Shown here: in pieces, positions 45,181-53,686 of the stretch
How positions within the stretch are numbered: position 1 is the stretch's first letter
Layout of the letters: every line of letters begins with the position of its first letter
DNA from: PALSA-350 sp963794165
GTDB lineage: Bacteria; Acidobacteriota; Terriglobia; Terriglobales; Acidobacteriaceae
Length of the DNA stretch: 64,000 bases
NCBI GenBank assembly: GCA_963794165.1
Contig: CAWCCT010000007.1
Coordinates: 124,001-188,000, forward strand
Direction of reading: 5' to 3'
The notes under the pieces: model-generated
What the model was told of the DNA's origin: nothing
The model's database searches: none
What the model saw: only the letters and a program-made list of their open reading frames with translations
Made by a program: the position numbers and the translations under genes

Positions 45181-46947
45181 TCAAAACGCAACAGAGGTAG
45201 AAGCTTGAACCTTAGTTGCTAATGATCTCCGCTGGAGAAAATCGAAATCACAGCCCTGGTCGGCCTGCAGCACGCAGTCCTCAAATAGTCTGGCATAGCC
45301 TCGGGTAGCAGTTTTGCGTTTCGGGGGCAAGGCTTTCCACGCAGCGAGACGGCTTTGCAGTTCCGCGTCGTCAATCAACAATTCAATCCGGCGTGCTTCC
45401 ACATCGAGCATAATGCGGTCTCCGGTCTTTACGATCGCCAGCGGGCCTCCAACAGCGGATTCGGGAGTGATATGCAACACGATGGTGCCGAAGGCAGTGC
45501 CGCTCATCCGCGCATCGGAAATACGAACCATATCCTTCACACCCTGGCGCGCCAACTTCATCGGGATGGGCAGGTAGCCCGCCTCCGGCATGCCCGGCGC
45601 GCCCTTCGGTCCAGCATCGCGCAGTACCAGAATGTCGTCCGCATGCACATCAAGGTCCTCCCGATCCACGCGCGTGGTCATGTCTTCAATCCCGTCGAAT
45701 ACTACCGCGCGGCCGGTGTGGCGCATCAGGTTCGGCGAAGCGGCTGACTGCTTGATCACTGCGCTTCTCGGCGCCAGGTTGCCGTAGATCACGGCCATCG
45801 CTCCCTCCTTCTTGAGAGGCGCAGCCATACTACGGATCACATCCTGTCCTGGCACCTGTTCTGCCCTCGCAATCATGTCCCCAATGCTACCGCCGGCGAC
45901 GGTGGGCGCATCGAGATCAAGCAGCGCAGTAAGCTCGCGCATGAGAGCCGGCAGCCCTCCGGCATGGTGGAAATGCTCCATGTAATGTGCGCCCGATGGC
46001 TTGAGGTCGAGCAGCACCGGAACCTGCCGGCCTAGCTTGTCGAAAGCTTCCAGGTCGATTCTCACCCCGGCGCGGCCGGCAATCGCCGTCAGGTGAATCA
46101 GGCCATTGGTGGATCCGCCAATGGCCTGCAACACAATCATTGCGTTACGCACCGAGGCCTCGGTGATCAGTTCGCTCGGCTTGGGCTCGCCGGAAATCGC
46201 CATCTCAGCCGCGCGCCGGCCGCTGGCCTCGGCGATGCGACGCCGGTCGGCGTGGGTGGCGGGCGCCGTGGCGCTTATCGGCAGCGACAGGCCCAGGGCT
46301 TCGACGATGCAGGCCATGGTGCTCGCGGTCCCCATCACCATGCAGGTGCCGACAGAGGGAGCAAGGCGGCCGCTGATCAGCTCGATCTCAGCAACGTCGA
46401 TGACGCCGGCGCGGTACTGCCCCCAAAGCCTGCGGCAATCCGTGCAAGCCCCCAAAACTTCACCCTTATGATGACCCACCACCATCGGCCCGGTGGGTAC
46501 GACGATAGCGGGCAGATCGGTGCTGGCAGCAGCCATAACCTGGGCCGGAAGGGTCTTATCGCAGCCGCCGATCAACACCACCGCGTCCATGGGCTGGGCA
46601 CGAATCATTTCCTCGGTGTCCATCGCCATCAGGTTGCGCAGGAACATCGAGGTGGGGTGAGCAAAACTCTCGCCGATCGAGATGGTGGGAAAAACCATCG
46701 GCAAGCCGCCTGCGAGCATAACGCCGCGCTTTATGCTCTCGATCAGGTCGGGAACATTGCCATGGCATGGATTGAAATCACTGAAAGTATTGGTTACGCC
46801 GACGATCGGGCGATCGAGCGCGTCGTCGGAATAACCTGCAGCCTTGATGAAGGCTTTGCGCAGGAACAACGAGAAGCCCGCGTCACCATAGCTGGTGAGC
46901 CCTTTGCGCAGGCCGCTGGTGGCTTCTCGTGCCGGCGGATCGTCCAT
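45181..46947 (-). CDS. IlvD/Edd family dehydratase, sugar-acid clade
   Basis: 588 residues. The iron-sulfur ligands and family motifs are visible: PCHGN, GGCDKTLPAQ, GACTDC and GGSTNGLIHL near the active-site Lys region, plus RISDARMSGTAFGTIVLH near the C-terminus. The group includes dihydroxy-acid dehydratase (IlvD) and aldonate dehydratases. The TDCRRLWGQYRAG stretch and the C-terminal tail resemble L-arabinonate/D-xylonate-type enzymes more than IlvD, and no branched-chain genes are near. The exact substrate is inferred. It lies 20 bp after the 97-residue gene on the same strand. Confidence 0.85.
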   Translation of the reverse strand: MDDPPAREATSGLRKGLTSYGDAGFSLFLRKAFIKAAGYSDDALDRPIVGVTNTFSDFNPCHGNVPDLIESIKRGVMLAGGLPMVFPTISIGESFAHPTSMFLRNLMAMDTEEMIRAQPMDAVVLIGGCDKTLPAQVMAAASTDLPAIVVPTGPMVVGHHKGEVLGACTDCRRLWGQYRAGVIDVAEIELISGRLAPSVGTCMVMGTASTMACIVEALGLSLPISATAPATHADRRRIAEASGRRAAEMAISGEPKPSELITEASVRNAMIVLQAIGGSTNGLIHLTAIAGRAGVRIDLEAFDKLGRQVPVLLDLKPSGAHYMEHFHHAGGLPALMRELTALLDLDAPTVAGGSIGDMIARAEQVPGQDVIRSMAAPLKKEGAMAVIYGNLAPRSAVIKQSAASPNLMRHTGRAVVFDGIEDMTTRVDREDLDVHADDILVLRDAGPKGAPGMPEAGYLPIPMKLARQGVKDMVRISDARMSGTAFGTIVLHITPESAVGGPLAIVKTGDRIMLDVEARRIELLIDDAELQSRLAAWKALPPKRKTATRGYARLFEDCVLQADQGCDFDFLQRRSLATKVQASTSVAF

Positions 46948-46967
46948 CCCGCCATACTATACTGCCG

Positions 46968-47261
46968 CTATTCTCCCTGAACTTCCTGGAACGCCGCCTT
47001 AAGCTTCTGATGAAGCTGGGTGAGATCACGAGTGTGCGCCAGCATCGATTCGACCACGGCCTCGAAGAAGATTCCTTCGGCCTGCGTGGTCCAACCTGCG
47101 CGGCGAACGATGTTGGTCAGCTCAGCATGGTACTCTTCGCCGGGAAGGCCGGCGATTGCCTGTTTCACCTCGCGGAGTCTCCGCTCGAAGCGTTGAACCT
47201 GGTCCGCAGAGGCCGCAGGCTTTGACTTTCCAACACTTGCCACGTACTTTCTCCTGTCCAT
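46968..47261 (-). CDS. Hypothetical alpha-helical protein, 97 residues
   Basis: Mostly helical, charged, with a Lys/Arg-rich start (MDRRKYVASVGKSKPAASAD) and amphipathic segments (QRFERRLREVKQAIAGLP, RDLTQLHQKLKAAFQEV). No signal peptide or cysteines. It immediately precedes the dehydratase on the same strand (20 bp gap) and may be cotranscribed. Family not recognised. Confidence 0.6.
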   Translation of the reverse strand: MDRRKYVASVGKSKPAASADQVQRFERRLREVKQAIAGLPGEEYHAELTNIVRRAGWTTQAEGIFFEAVVESMLAHTRDLTQLHQKLKAAFQEVQGE

Positions 47262-47387
47262 GACGACCCGTTTGCATCAACGACAATGTAGTGACGCGAG
47301 GGTCATTTTCGTATCGGCCCTGGTCAGATTTATTTGAATGGCAGTGGATGGTTAATCAAAAGACGCTCGGCGGGTGCCATTGGTTTC

Positions 47388-49931
47388 TCAAGAACCTGTA
47401 TAAAGTTGAAATCCTGCCCAGTACAGAGGCTTACGGTATACAGCCGGGGAATGAATCAGTGACAACTTTGCCGCGCGCAAGGCTGCGTCAGGACTGCTGC
47501 CGTTCTCAAGGTTGCCGTAAAGCTGGTCCATCAGCAGCGGCGTCGAAGCATCATTTACCTCCCATAGTGCACCAATCACGTTGTGAGCTCCGGCGCGGAG
47601 GAACGCCCAGGACAAGCCCACCAAACCCTCGCCGGCGTAGGACCGCAGGCCCGATCCATAGCACGCCGAGATGGTCACCAGCCGGGCGTGCAGCGGATAA
47701 CGCATGATGTCCCGGGCATAGAGCTTGAAGTCGTCGGGGTCGCCAGGTGGTGGCGAAAGCACGATTGCAGAATCCAACGGATCCGACCGGCTTGCCGTGC
47801 CATGAGCCACAAAGTGGATGTATGAAAATTCATCCGGCTTGTCTTCCGCGTAGGCCGCGGGCACCGCATCAGACTGCGTCACCACTGTCCGGCGATCCGG
47901 AGGGAAGTACTTTTCAATCCCCCGTATTTCTGCGAAAGCATTCACCAGGCTGTCATATCCAGTCCCGGTTGCAATCGGGTTACCAATCAACAACAGGGTC
48001 TTTCCCTCCGCTGCAAGAGAGCCGGGCTCGAGCCGGGAAAGCATGCCAATGGAGTTTGCACTGCTGATGGTTACATCTTCAATCCAGTAGTGCGAGCTGT
48101 TAGCCTCCGGAGTAAGCAGCGTCTCAAAATTCAATCCGTTCAGGATTCCATCCGGGATGATATACACCTTGGAGTCCTTCGGGATCATTGCAGCGGCTGG
48201 CGCCACGAGAGTCGCATAAAGATTCTTCGCGGCCTGGTTTGAATCCCGCAGTGGGTCACTCGATTTGAGGATCGCATTCTGGTAGCCCTGGACTTGGGTT
48301 TCAATCCCCGCCCGTCCGGGAAGCGGGAAGAGGCGGGTATGGTGAGCGGTGATTGCCCACAGCCAGGATTTATCCGGCCCCAGCGAATAGAAGAGAATCA
48401 CACCATTGAGCTTGCCCGCAACCGCCTGTTCATCCAAAGGCTGCTCGGGCAGCGCGCCTTGTTTCGGCTTCGCCAACTCCAGGCCCTCGGCCAATGTTCT
48501 CGCCCGTCCGATGTCGAGTAACTGCAGAGCTTGTTCCTGTTTTTGCGACGTGATAAGAAAATTTGCGTAATCGCGGTAGAGCGCATCGCCATTAGCAAAA
48601 AAAGGCAGCCGAAGCTCTTCATCCTTGACCGTTGAACGTTGGTCTTCGAAGGAGCGGATGGATTTGCGATACCAAAGATCCGCTTGCTTTGACTGTTTTC
48701 TGGCCGCGTAAAAATTCGCCAGGGCGTTCTCGATCTGTCCCCGCACCGAGGGGTTGGCGGTTGATTTCCCGTAGACCTGCATCAACATCCGTTCAGCGCC
48801 CTGGCTATTTTCTTGCCGCGTAGCCAGTAGTGCTTGCAGGAACAATGGCTCCAACTCTGCGGCCTGGTCACCCGAGAGGCGCGCGGCGTGGAGCGCCTCG
48901 TCGCTCTGCGTTTTTGCGGCATCGAATTGACCTTGGCTGAAGAGCAGAAACGCCAGGTCCGAATCAATATGCACAATTTCTTCCCGGTTATCGATTGCCT
49001 TTGCCGTCTCCAGCGCTTGTTCGTAGCAGGTCTTCGCCTGCTGCAGGTTGCCTAGCCGGTAGTAAGACGAACCTTCATCCCACAGCCAGTCGGTCTGCGC
49101 GCTGGTTGTCCCAATCTCTTTTGCTTCTTGTTCCGCGTGCTGAAAATTGGCGAGAGCTTTCTCGAAATCTCCCAGGTGGTAATAGGCCGCCCCAATATTT
49201 CCCAGGGCGGCTTCAAGCACCGGCCGCGCCTGAATGGGCTGGGCAAAAAGTACTGCCTGGTTCAACGAAGCGAGTGCTTCGTCGTAGTGCTCCATCTCGA
49301 ACGCCATCGCCCCAAGATTAAAAAGATCGGTGGCCTCAAGGAACGAGTCTCGTTGTTCACGGGCAATCTTCAGGCTTTTTCTGAACAGGTCAGCGGCCTC
49401 GTCCAAGTGGCCGCGAGAGTTTTGCACCACAGCTTCTGTCCGGAGAACCTCGCCGCTCAACACGGAATGGGTCGCGTCAGACAACTGCTGCGCCGCCTGC
49501 AACTCCATATCCGCCTTCTGCCCCTGCCCCAACCGGGCATCCGCCAATCCGCAAAGTAAGTTCTTCTTGATGGCCAGGTCGCCCGTTACAGGATAGGAGA
49601 CCTTCGGATCGTTGAGCAGCGCAAGCACATCAGGGCGCCGGCCCTGATAAGTAAGGATGTCAGCCTCAAGGACACGGAACTTCATCGCCCAATCCGGGCT
49701 GGCAGAGAAGTCCTTGCGCGCCTTTTCCGCCTCTTGTTTCGCGGTGTCAAGATTTCCGTGGATGAGATCGCTACTGATCGTTTGATACACCGCTGCCGGA
49801 TCAGCGACCACTGCAGAACGGCATCCGGCGAGGTTCGCGCCGGTCAAAAAGACCAGCACCAAGCCTATGGTGGAATGGTGTGAATGCCGACCCCAACGAC
49901 CGGACCGTTGCCCCCGCCACCCGTGTTGCAT
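47388..49931 (-). CDS. TPR-CHAT caspase-like protease, putative lipoprotein
   Basis: About 847 residues from ATG (complement of 49929-49931), which leads into a lipoprotein signal ending LAGC (Cys near residue 37). The frame is open further upstream but that DNA belongs to the preceding gene. From about 80 to 560 it is all TPR-like helical repeats. The C-terminal 270 residues are a CHAT domain, a caspase-like peptidase fold, with the catalytic His in HFVAHG (about residue 710) and Cys in ISACYGSG (about 757), then GEGLVGLSWAF and GALWEVND. All key residues are present, so it should be active. It is the last gene of the ECF operon and overlaps the upstream gene by 67 bp. Confidence 0.87.
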   Translation of the reverse strand: MQHGWRGQRSGRWGRHSHHSTIGLVLVFLTGANLAGCRSAVVADPAAVYQTISSDLIHGNLDTAKQEAEKARKDFSASPDWAMKFRVLEADILTYQGRRPDVLALLNDPKVSYPVTGDLAIKKNLLCGLADARLGQGQKADMELQAAQQLSDATHSVLSGEVLRTEAVVQNSRGHLDEAADLFRKSLKIAREQRDSFLEATDLFNLGAMAFEMEHYDEALASLNQAVLFAQPIQARPVLEAALGNIGAAYYHLGDFEKALANFQHAEQEAKEIGTTSAQTDWLWDEGSSYYRLGNLQQAKTCYEQALETAKAIDNREEIVHIDSDLAFLLFSQGQFDAAKTQSDEALHAARLSGDQAAELEPLFLQALLATRQENSQGAERMLMQVYGKSTANPSVRGQIENALANFYAARKQSKQADLWYRKSIRSFEDQRSTVKDEELRLPFFANGDALYRDYANFLITSQKQEQALQLLDIGRARTLAEGLELAKPKQGALPEQPLDEQAVAGKLNGVILFYSLGPDKSWLWAITAHHTRLFPLPGRAGIETQVQGYQNAILKSSDPLRDSNQAAKNLYATLVAPAAAMIPKDSKVYIIPDGILNGLNFETLLTPEANSSHYWIEDVTISSANSIGMLSRLEPGSLAAEGKTLLLIGNPIATGTGYDSLVNAFAEIRGIEKYFPPDRRTVVTQSDAVPAAYAEDKPDEFSYIHFVAHGTASRSDPLDSAIVLSPPPGDPDDFKLYARDIMRYPLHARLVTISACYGSGLRSYAGEGLVGLSWAFLRAGAHNVIGALWEVNDASTPLLMDQLYGNLENGSSPDAALRAAKLSLIHSPAVYRKPLYWAGFQLYTGS

Positions 49932-50698
49932 CCTAGTTCGGCGCGAATCATCGAGAGCTGGAGCCGAGCCGGAAAGATCATCACCTCTCCGAGAAAGATC
50001 CGGCCAAATTCCGGAATATCCAGGACGTGGGCAAACGACCTGCCGGGGATTTCCTGATTCACGCCATCCACCAACGAACATAGAAGAAATCCGTCTTTCC
50101 CCAGTTCTCGCTTGGCGTTCATCCAACCATACCGGTCAATCAGCCAGCGGAAGGCGTCCGGGTCGTCTCCACCCTCAACGCTCTTTTTCAGTTTGGCAGC
50201 TTGTTGCCGCCCAGTCTGCTGAAAAAGAGCCCCGTTGATAGGCTTCCGGGTTGTTCCGGCTACACTCTCCAACAGGTCGGCATTGAATGTGGGACGTGCG
50301 TCATAGCCACCTATTGTGAGTCCCTCGCAGGTAGAGCCGGTGAAATGAATTTGGGAGAAATCGTCGCCCCCGGAATGTTCCACCGTGATCTGAGCGACAA
50401 TTCGCTCCGCCTTCACGACTTCCAGGATGTTCAACCCTTCCACCACCGAGGTGACCAGCGCCGAGCCTGGGCCATCCTCGGCAACCAGCCTGCCGGAAAC
50501 TTTGGTGTACGCCGAACGGCAAGAGATGATTTCCTCGAAGTTGAAGGCCTCCGAGCGTGCGGTTACGTGGCCGCCGGTGGGCGGCAGCGAAGCCGCCGCC
50601 TGGGACGGAATCGCCTTATGAAAAGGTTTGTCGATGAACCCGCCAAGCGAGCTCGCATCTCCATGGAAGTAAAAGGTCTTTTTGGCATTGGATCGCAT
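49865..50698 (-). CDS. Uncharacterised protein of the ECF-CHAT operon, 277 residues
   Basis: The start has GAGGT upstream on the minus strand (complement of 50706-50710). It starts MRSNAKKTFYFHGDASSLGG, with no signal peptide and no membrane helix, and looks like a beta-rich globular protein (VSGRLVAEDG, ILEVVKAERIVAQITVEH, FTGSTCEGLTIGG). The end is Gly-rich (NTGGGGNGPVVGVG). I recognise no known family. Its position between the anti-sigma gene (17 bp upstream) and the CHAT protease makes it a candidate substrate, sensor or inhibitor of the protease. Confidence 0.75.
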   Translation of the reverse strand: MRSNAKKTFYFHGDASSLGGFIDKPFHKAIPSQAAASLPPTGGHVTARSEAFNFEEIISCRSAYTKVSGRLVAEDGPGSALVTSVVEGLNILEVVKAERIVAQITVEHSGGDDFSQIHFTGSTCEGLTIGGYDARPTFNADLLESVAGTTRKPINGALFQQTGRQQAAKLKKSVEGGDDPDAFRWLIDRYGWMNAKRELGKDGFLLCSLVDGVNQEIPGRSFAHVLDIPEFGRIFLGEVMIFPARLQLSMIRAELGCNTGGGGNGPVVGVGIHTIPP

Positions 50699-50715
50699 GG
50701 CGCACCTCAGAATTT

Positions 50716-51420
50716 TTAATTATGGGTGTTCAACGTAAACCGGTAGCGGGCCAGCTCGATGGGAGCTCCGCCTGGTTGAATCTTAGGCTGAATTTTGGCG
50801 TCCACATTGCCTTGCACCGCCAAGGTGTACTCTCCTGAGGGACTGCCGGCCGACGGGACGCGTATAGAAACCGTGTCTCTCGCCAACTGGCCCGGGACTT
50901 CAACCCGCCAGGAAAGTGAACCTGAGGGTGAATACAGCAGACAGGTGTAGCTGGAAAAGCGGTCCTGGGTGGGAATATCAACCTGCAAAAGAAAACCGTG
51001 GGACGCCTCGAACGCCGCCGCCGGAACCTCGCCTCCGCGGCTGTTGCCTCCAACCAGGGAGACAGTGGGCAGGATCTCGGGAGCCGTCAACTGTGAAATC
51101 TCGCTCTTGAAGCCCGGATAAACGACCGCGTACTGATAGGCGATGACCAGGAGACATGCCGCGAGAGCAGACCACGCCAGCACCGGCGAGAACGAGGCGA
51201 AAAACGATTTGCCTTTCCGGACGCTGCCAGGCTTTGGGACTGGATTAGCCTTGAATTCGTTCTTAGCCGCGTCCATGAACCCGGCAGTTGCACGGAGATC
51301 GGTCGCGCATTCCTGGCAATCGAAGAAATGCTCCTCAAACTGGTCGCGTTCTTCTCCTGTTAGTTCATCCAGAAGATATTTCTCGACCGCCGTGCTCTGT
51401 GTGGCTTGTTGATGATCCAT
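50716..51420 (-). CDS. Zinc-type anti-sigma factor with extracytoplasmic domain
   Basis: 234 residues. The N-terminal ZAS domain has His31, Cys35 and Cys38 (HFFDCQEC). A single membrane helix is near residues 80-100 (SPVLAWSALAACLLVIAYQY). The C-terminal 130 residues are beta-rich (FSSYTCLLYSPSGSL, VEVPGQLARDTVSIRVP) and should lie outside the cytoplasm. It is paired with the ECF sigma gene (23 bp upstream) and followed by the unknown protein and the TPR-CHAT protease. Regulated proteolysis is the usual release mechanism for this class. Confidence 0.85.
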   Translation of the reverse strand: MDHQQATQSTAVEKYLLDELTGEERDQFEEHFFDCQECATDLRATAGFMDAAKNEFKANPVPKPGSVRKGKSFFASFSPVLAWSALAACLLVIAYQYAVVYPGFKSEISQLTAPEILPTVSLVGGNSRGGEVPAAAFEASHGFLLQVDIPTQDRFSSYTCLLYSPSGSLSWRVEVPGQLARDTVSIRVPSAGSPSGEYTLAVQGNVDAKIQPKIQPGGAPIELARYRFTLNTHN

Positions 51421-51443
51421 AAATTTGAGGCGCCTCGTATTTT

Positions 51444-52013
51444 CTAATGCAACCCCAACTGCTCGATATAGAACGACTTGAACGATTGCTTAGCGCGGTG
51501 TACCAACACTCTCAGATATTCGCGGCTAATGCCAAACTCGGCGCAAACCTCATCCTTGTCGCGCTCTTCCAGTAGCACTGCTTGCAGCAGACGCCGGTCT
51601 CGTTCCGTCAACGCGCTAAGAATTTGTCGCACCACTCGCTCCGTATCCTTGGCCTCAAGCAGGCTAAGCGCGCTTGGCTCCCGGCCGGCGACGGTAGCTT
51701 CAGTTTCATCGTCGATGGTTGATTCTGCTCTTTTCTTGGAACGGTAATGCTCCTGGAGCACATGGTTGCAAACAGAATTCACGAAAGCCCCCAGTCGATC
51801 GGGCTGCCTCAGGCCGCCTTCGCCGCGCAGCAGCATCAGCACGCGCATGAAGGTTTCCTGCCTTACATCTTCGATAGCTTCTTTGGAATTTAATCGCGAG
51901 CGCAGTTTAATCCGGATCAGTTCGCTAAAGTAGTTAACGAAATGCCCTTCGATACGCGCGTCTCTGGAGCGAAGTCTTTCGACGTAGGACGCGTCGAACG
52001 CAAAAAATTCCAA
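51444..52013 (-). CDS. ECF RNA polymerase sigma factor, first gene of the CHAT operon
   Basis: 189 residues from TTG (complement of 52011-52013), which has a strong GGGGAGGA ribosome binding site (complement of 52021-52028) seven bases upstream. The only ATG, much further up, adds 58 non-homologous residues. Region 2 is KEAIEDVRQETFMRVLML and RLGAFVNSVCNHVLQEHYR; region 4 is LTERDRRLLQAVLLEERDKDEVCAEFG. The promoter must lie in the 330 bp before the divergent phosphorylase-like gene. Autoregulation is likely for this class but not visible. Confidence 0.88.
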   Translation of the reverse strand: MEFFAFDASYVERLRSRDARIEGHFVNYFSELIRIKLRSRLNSKEAIEDVRQETFMRVLMLLRGEGGLRQPDRLGAFVNSVCNHVLQEHYRSKKRAESTIDDETEATVAGREPSALSLLEAKDTERVVRQILSALTERDRRLLQAVLLEERDKDEVCAEFGISREYLRVLVHRAKQSFKSFYIEQLGLH

Positions 52014-52348
52014 GCGCGATTCCTCCCCGGCGACAACGGGCGCGTTCAAGTTTACACTGCCGGGTGACCTCGCTAAGAGTACGATTCGGTCGTGGATTGG
52101 TCTATCTGGAGCAAACCCTTTGCATCGTCCAGGATACCGGGCAGCTTTGCCTCGAAGACTTGGCGCGAGCGATGACCGGTTATTCATGTCGAGTAGTGGT
52201 AGCGAAAGGATAAACGTTACATATAGAAGTTCGTGCCGCAGCTAACCTGCAATTTTTACCAAAGTAATGCAACGATCCGCGCTTTTACGGCACTACCTTT
52301 TGTAAGGCTAACTGCACCCCACCCCGCCGCAACCGAAGGATACGAAGC

Positions 52349-52864
52349 ATGCCCAACCTCAGCTTTTCTGACGTGAGATTGAATTACGATCCATCTGCGC
52401 CTCAACAGCGTTTTCGCGCTGCCGGGTTGGAAGCGGCATTCGCCAAGCCATTGGCGCAGCTTCCGTCGCAGCCCGCGTGGCCAGCCGACGGTGTTCCGAA
52501 AGCGATCCCGCTGGTACCGCCGCCTGCAGAGACCGACGACCTTTCGCGATTCAAAGGTTACGATGCCGTAGTGGTTACTTGGACCGCCGCAGAGGCCGCC
52601 GCCCTGGCCGCGCTGCTTACTCCCGATCATCCCACCAGCACATGGTATGAATACCGGCACGGAATAGACGCCTACATCCCACTGGTGACCGGCGCCAGGG
52701 CTCCCTTCAACGACAAATCCAGTGAGATGGCCCGTTACTATCACAGTTTGGGGCTTTACTTTCCCTGCGAGATAGGAAAAGCGAAAGTTCTGCTTTTCAA
52801 GAGTGGGTTGCATTTCGCGTACGACGGGCCGGCGACCCCGGTGAGCAAACTGATGACGAGGTAG
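52349..52864 (+). CDS. Nucleoside-phosphorylase-superfamily-like protein, N-terminal part (interrupted)
   Basis: 171 residues to a premature TAG at 52862. The sequence DAVVVTWTAAEAAALAALLTP and AKVLLFKSGLHFAYDGP is the pattern seen before the nucleoside-binding core in MTA/SAH-nucleosidase-like proteins. In the same frame after the TAG are the residues PLFITTGT, and in the next frame GVLLGDVVVG, both typical of the PNP/UDP-phosphorylase core. So the gene continues past the stop and is broken by a stop and a frameshift close together. A link with the divergent ECF-CHAT operon is possible. Function is inferred from these motifs only. Confidence 0.6.
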   Translation: MPNLSFSDVRLNYDPSAPQQRFRAAGLEAAFAKPLAQLPSQPAWPADGVPKAIPLVPPPAETDDLSRFKGYDAVVVTWTAAEAAALAALLTPDHPTSTWYEYRHGIDAYIPLVTGARAPFNDKSSEMARYYHSLGLYFPCEIGKAKVLLFKSGLHFAYDGPATPVSKLMTR

Positions 52865-52945
52865 GCAGGCGGTCCGCCGCCGCTCTTCATCACCACCGGC
52901 ACTCTGGGGCGACGGCGGAGTACTGCTGGGGGATGTTGTTGTCGG

Positions 52946-53005
52946 CCCCCCCCCAACCCCCCCCTCCTCTCCCCCTCCCCCCCCCGCCCCCCCCCCCCCC
53001 CCCCC
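52946..53005. other. 60-base C-rich tract, likely sequence or assembly fault
   Basis: About nine of ten bases from 52946 to 53005 are C, including one unbroken run of 19 (52987-53005). It sits inside the broken phosphorylase-like gene and follows an 80-base stretch with a stop codon and a frameshift. No natural gene or repeat elsewhere in the window looks like it. A low-quality read end or a misjoin is the simplest reading. Confidence 0.75.
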
Positions 53006-53030
53006 ATGGCATGCGCCCACCGATGCGATT

Positions 53031-53435
53031 GTGACCACGGATGTCTTCGCCTTCGACGACTCTACGGATTACTACAAGCTTGAAGGGCTCGGACGCGTAT
53101 GCGAGATGGGCGACGCGATGGTAGCGAAAGCACTCGGGGGTATTTCAGGTCTCTCTTGGCACGCTATCCGCAACGCCTCTGATCCGCAGATACCGAACCC
53201 CGAAAACAACATTGAGAAAGCTGACCAGCAGGCGGCTCAGATCTACGCCAAGTATGGCGGCCTCACTTCGGCTGCCAGCGTGATCGCGACCTGGGGTGTA
53301 ATCCATAGCGCCACCACGCTCACACCAGCAGCCTCACACAACAAGCCGGAACTCAAACCTGAACGGCTCTCTCCAATGCGCGACCCAAACGGAGCAACGC
53401 ATGTAGAACCCTCGTTCAGCGCAAGGAAGCGCTAA
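53031..53435 (+). pseudogene. Phosphorylase-superfamily-like protein, C-terminal part
   Basis: 134 residues that pick up the same protein after the C-rich tract. The frame is open from about 53006 (PWHAPTDAIVTTDVFAFDD). GRVCEMGDAMVAK and WHAIRNASDPQIP correspond to the C-terminal core of PNP/MTA-nucleosidase-like proteins, where an SDP motif and a following helix close the pocket. The final 30 residues are a polar tail. Together with 52349-52864 it should be one gene of about 360 residues. Confidence 0.6.
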
Positions 53436-53512
53436 TCGAAGCGCAGCCCGCAATAATCCAACGCTCGGACTGGGGCATTTAGAGTCTGCGTGAAAGCCGG
53501 GGAACAGAACTG

Positions 53513-53676
53513 CACGAAGGGCATGGCTTCAGCCGTGCCGCAATGCGCGATGCGCGGTGGGGGCTTTAGCCCCTGGGGTACGTCTTCTCAATCCTGGAGG
53601 GAAAGTGTACCTCAGCGGCTGAAGCCGCGTAGTGATCGTGGCGTTTAGCGGCACGGCTAAAGCCGTGCCCTTCGTG
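53513..53676. repeat. Family B palindromic repeat pair, copy 3
   Basis: The outer arm CACGAAGGGCATGGCTTCAG (from 53513) faces its inverse ending CCCTTCGTG at 53676; inner GGGCTTTAGCCCCTGGGGTACG and GTGTACCTCAGCGGCTGAAG match copies 1 and 2. It lies between the convergent phosphorylase-like and RraA-like genes. Confidence 0.85.
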
Positions 53677-53686
53677 TGTTTCTCCT

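Noticed and set aside
45181..46947. Branched-chain amino-acid IlvD
   Set aside because: Family fits, but the motif context and neighbours favour a sugar-acid dehydratase, so I did not give the ilvD symbol.
52256..53038. Gly-rich minus-strand frame through the C-rich tract
   Set aside because: The Gly run is just the complement of the poly-C tract, and the rest is antisense to the phosphorylase-like gene.
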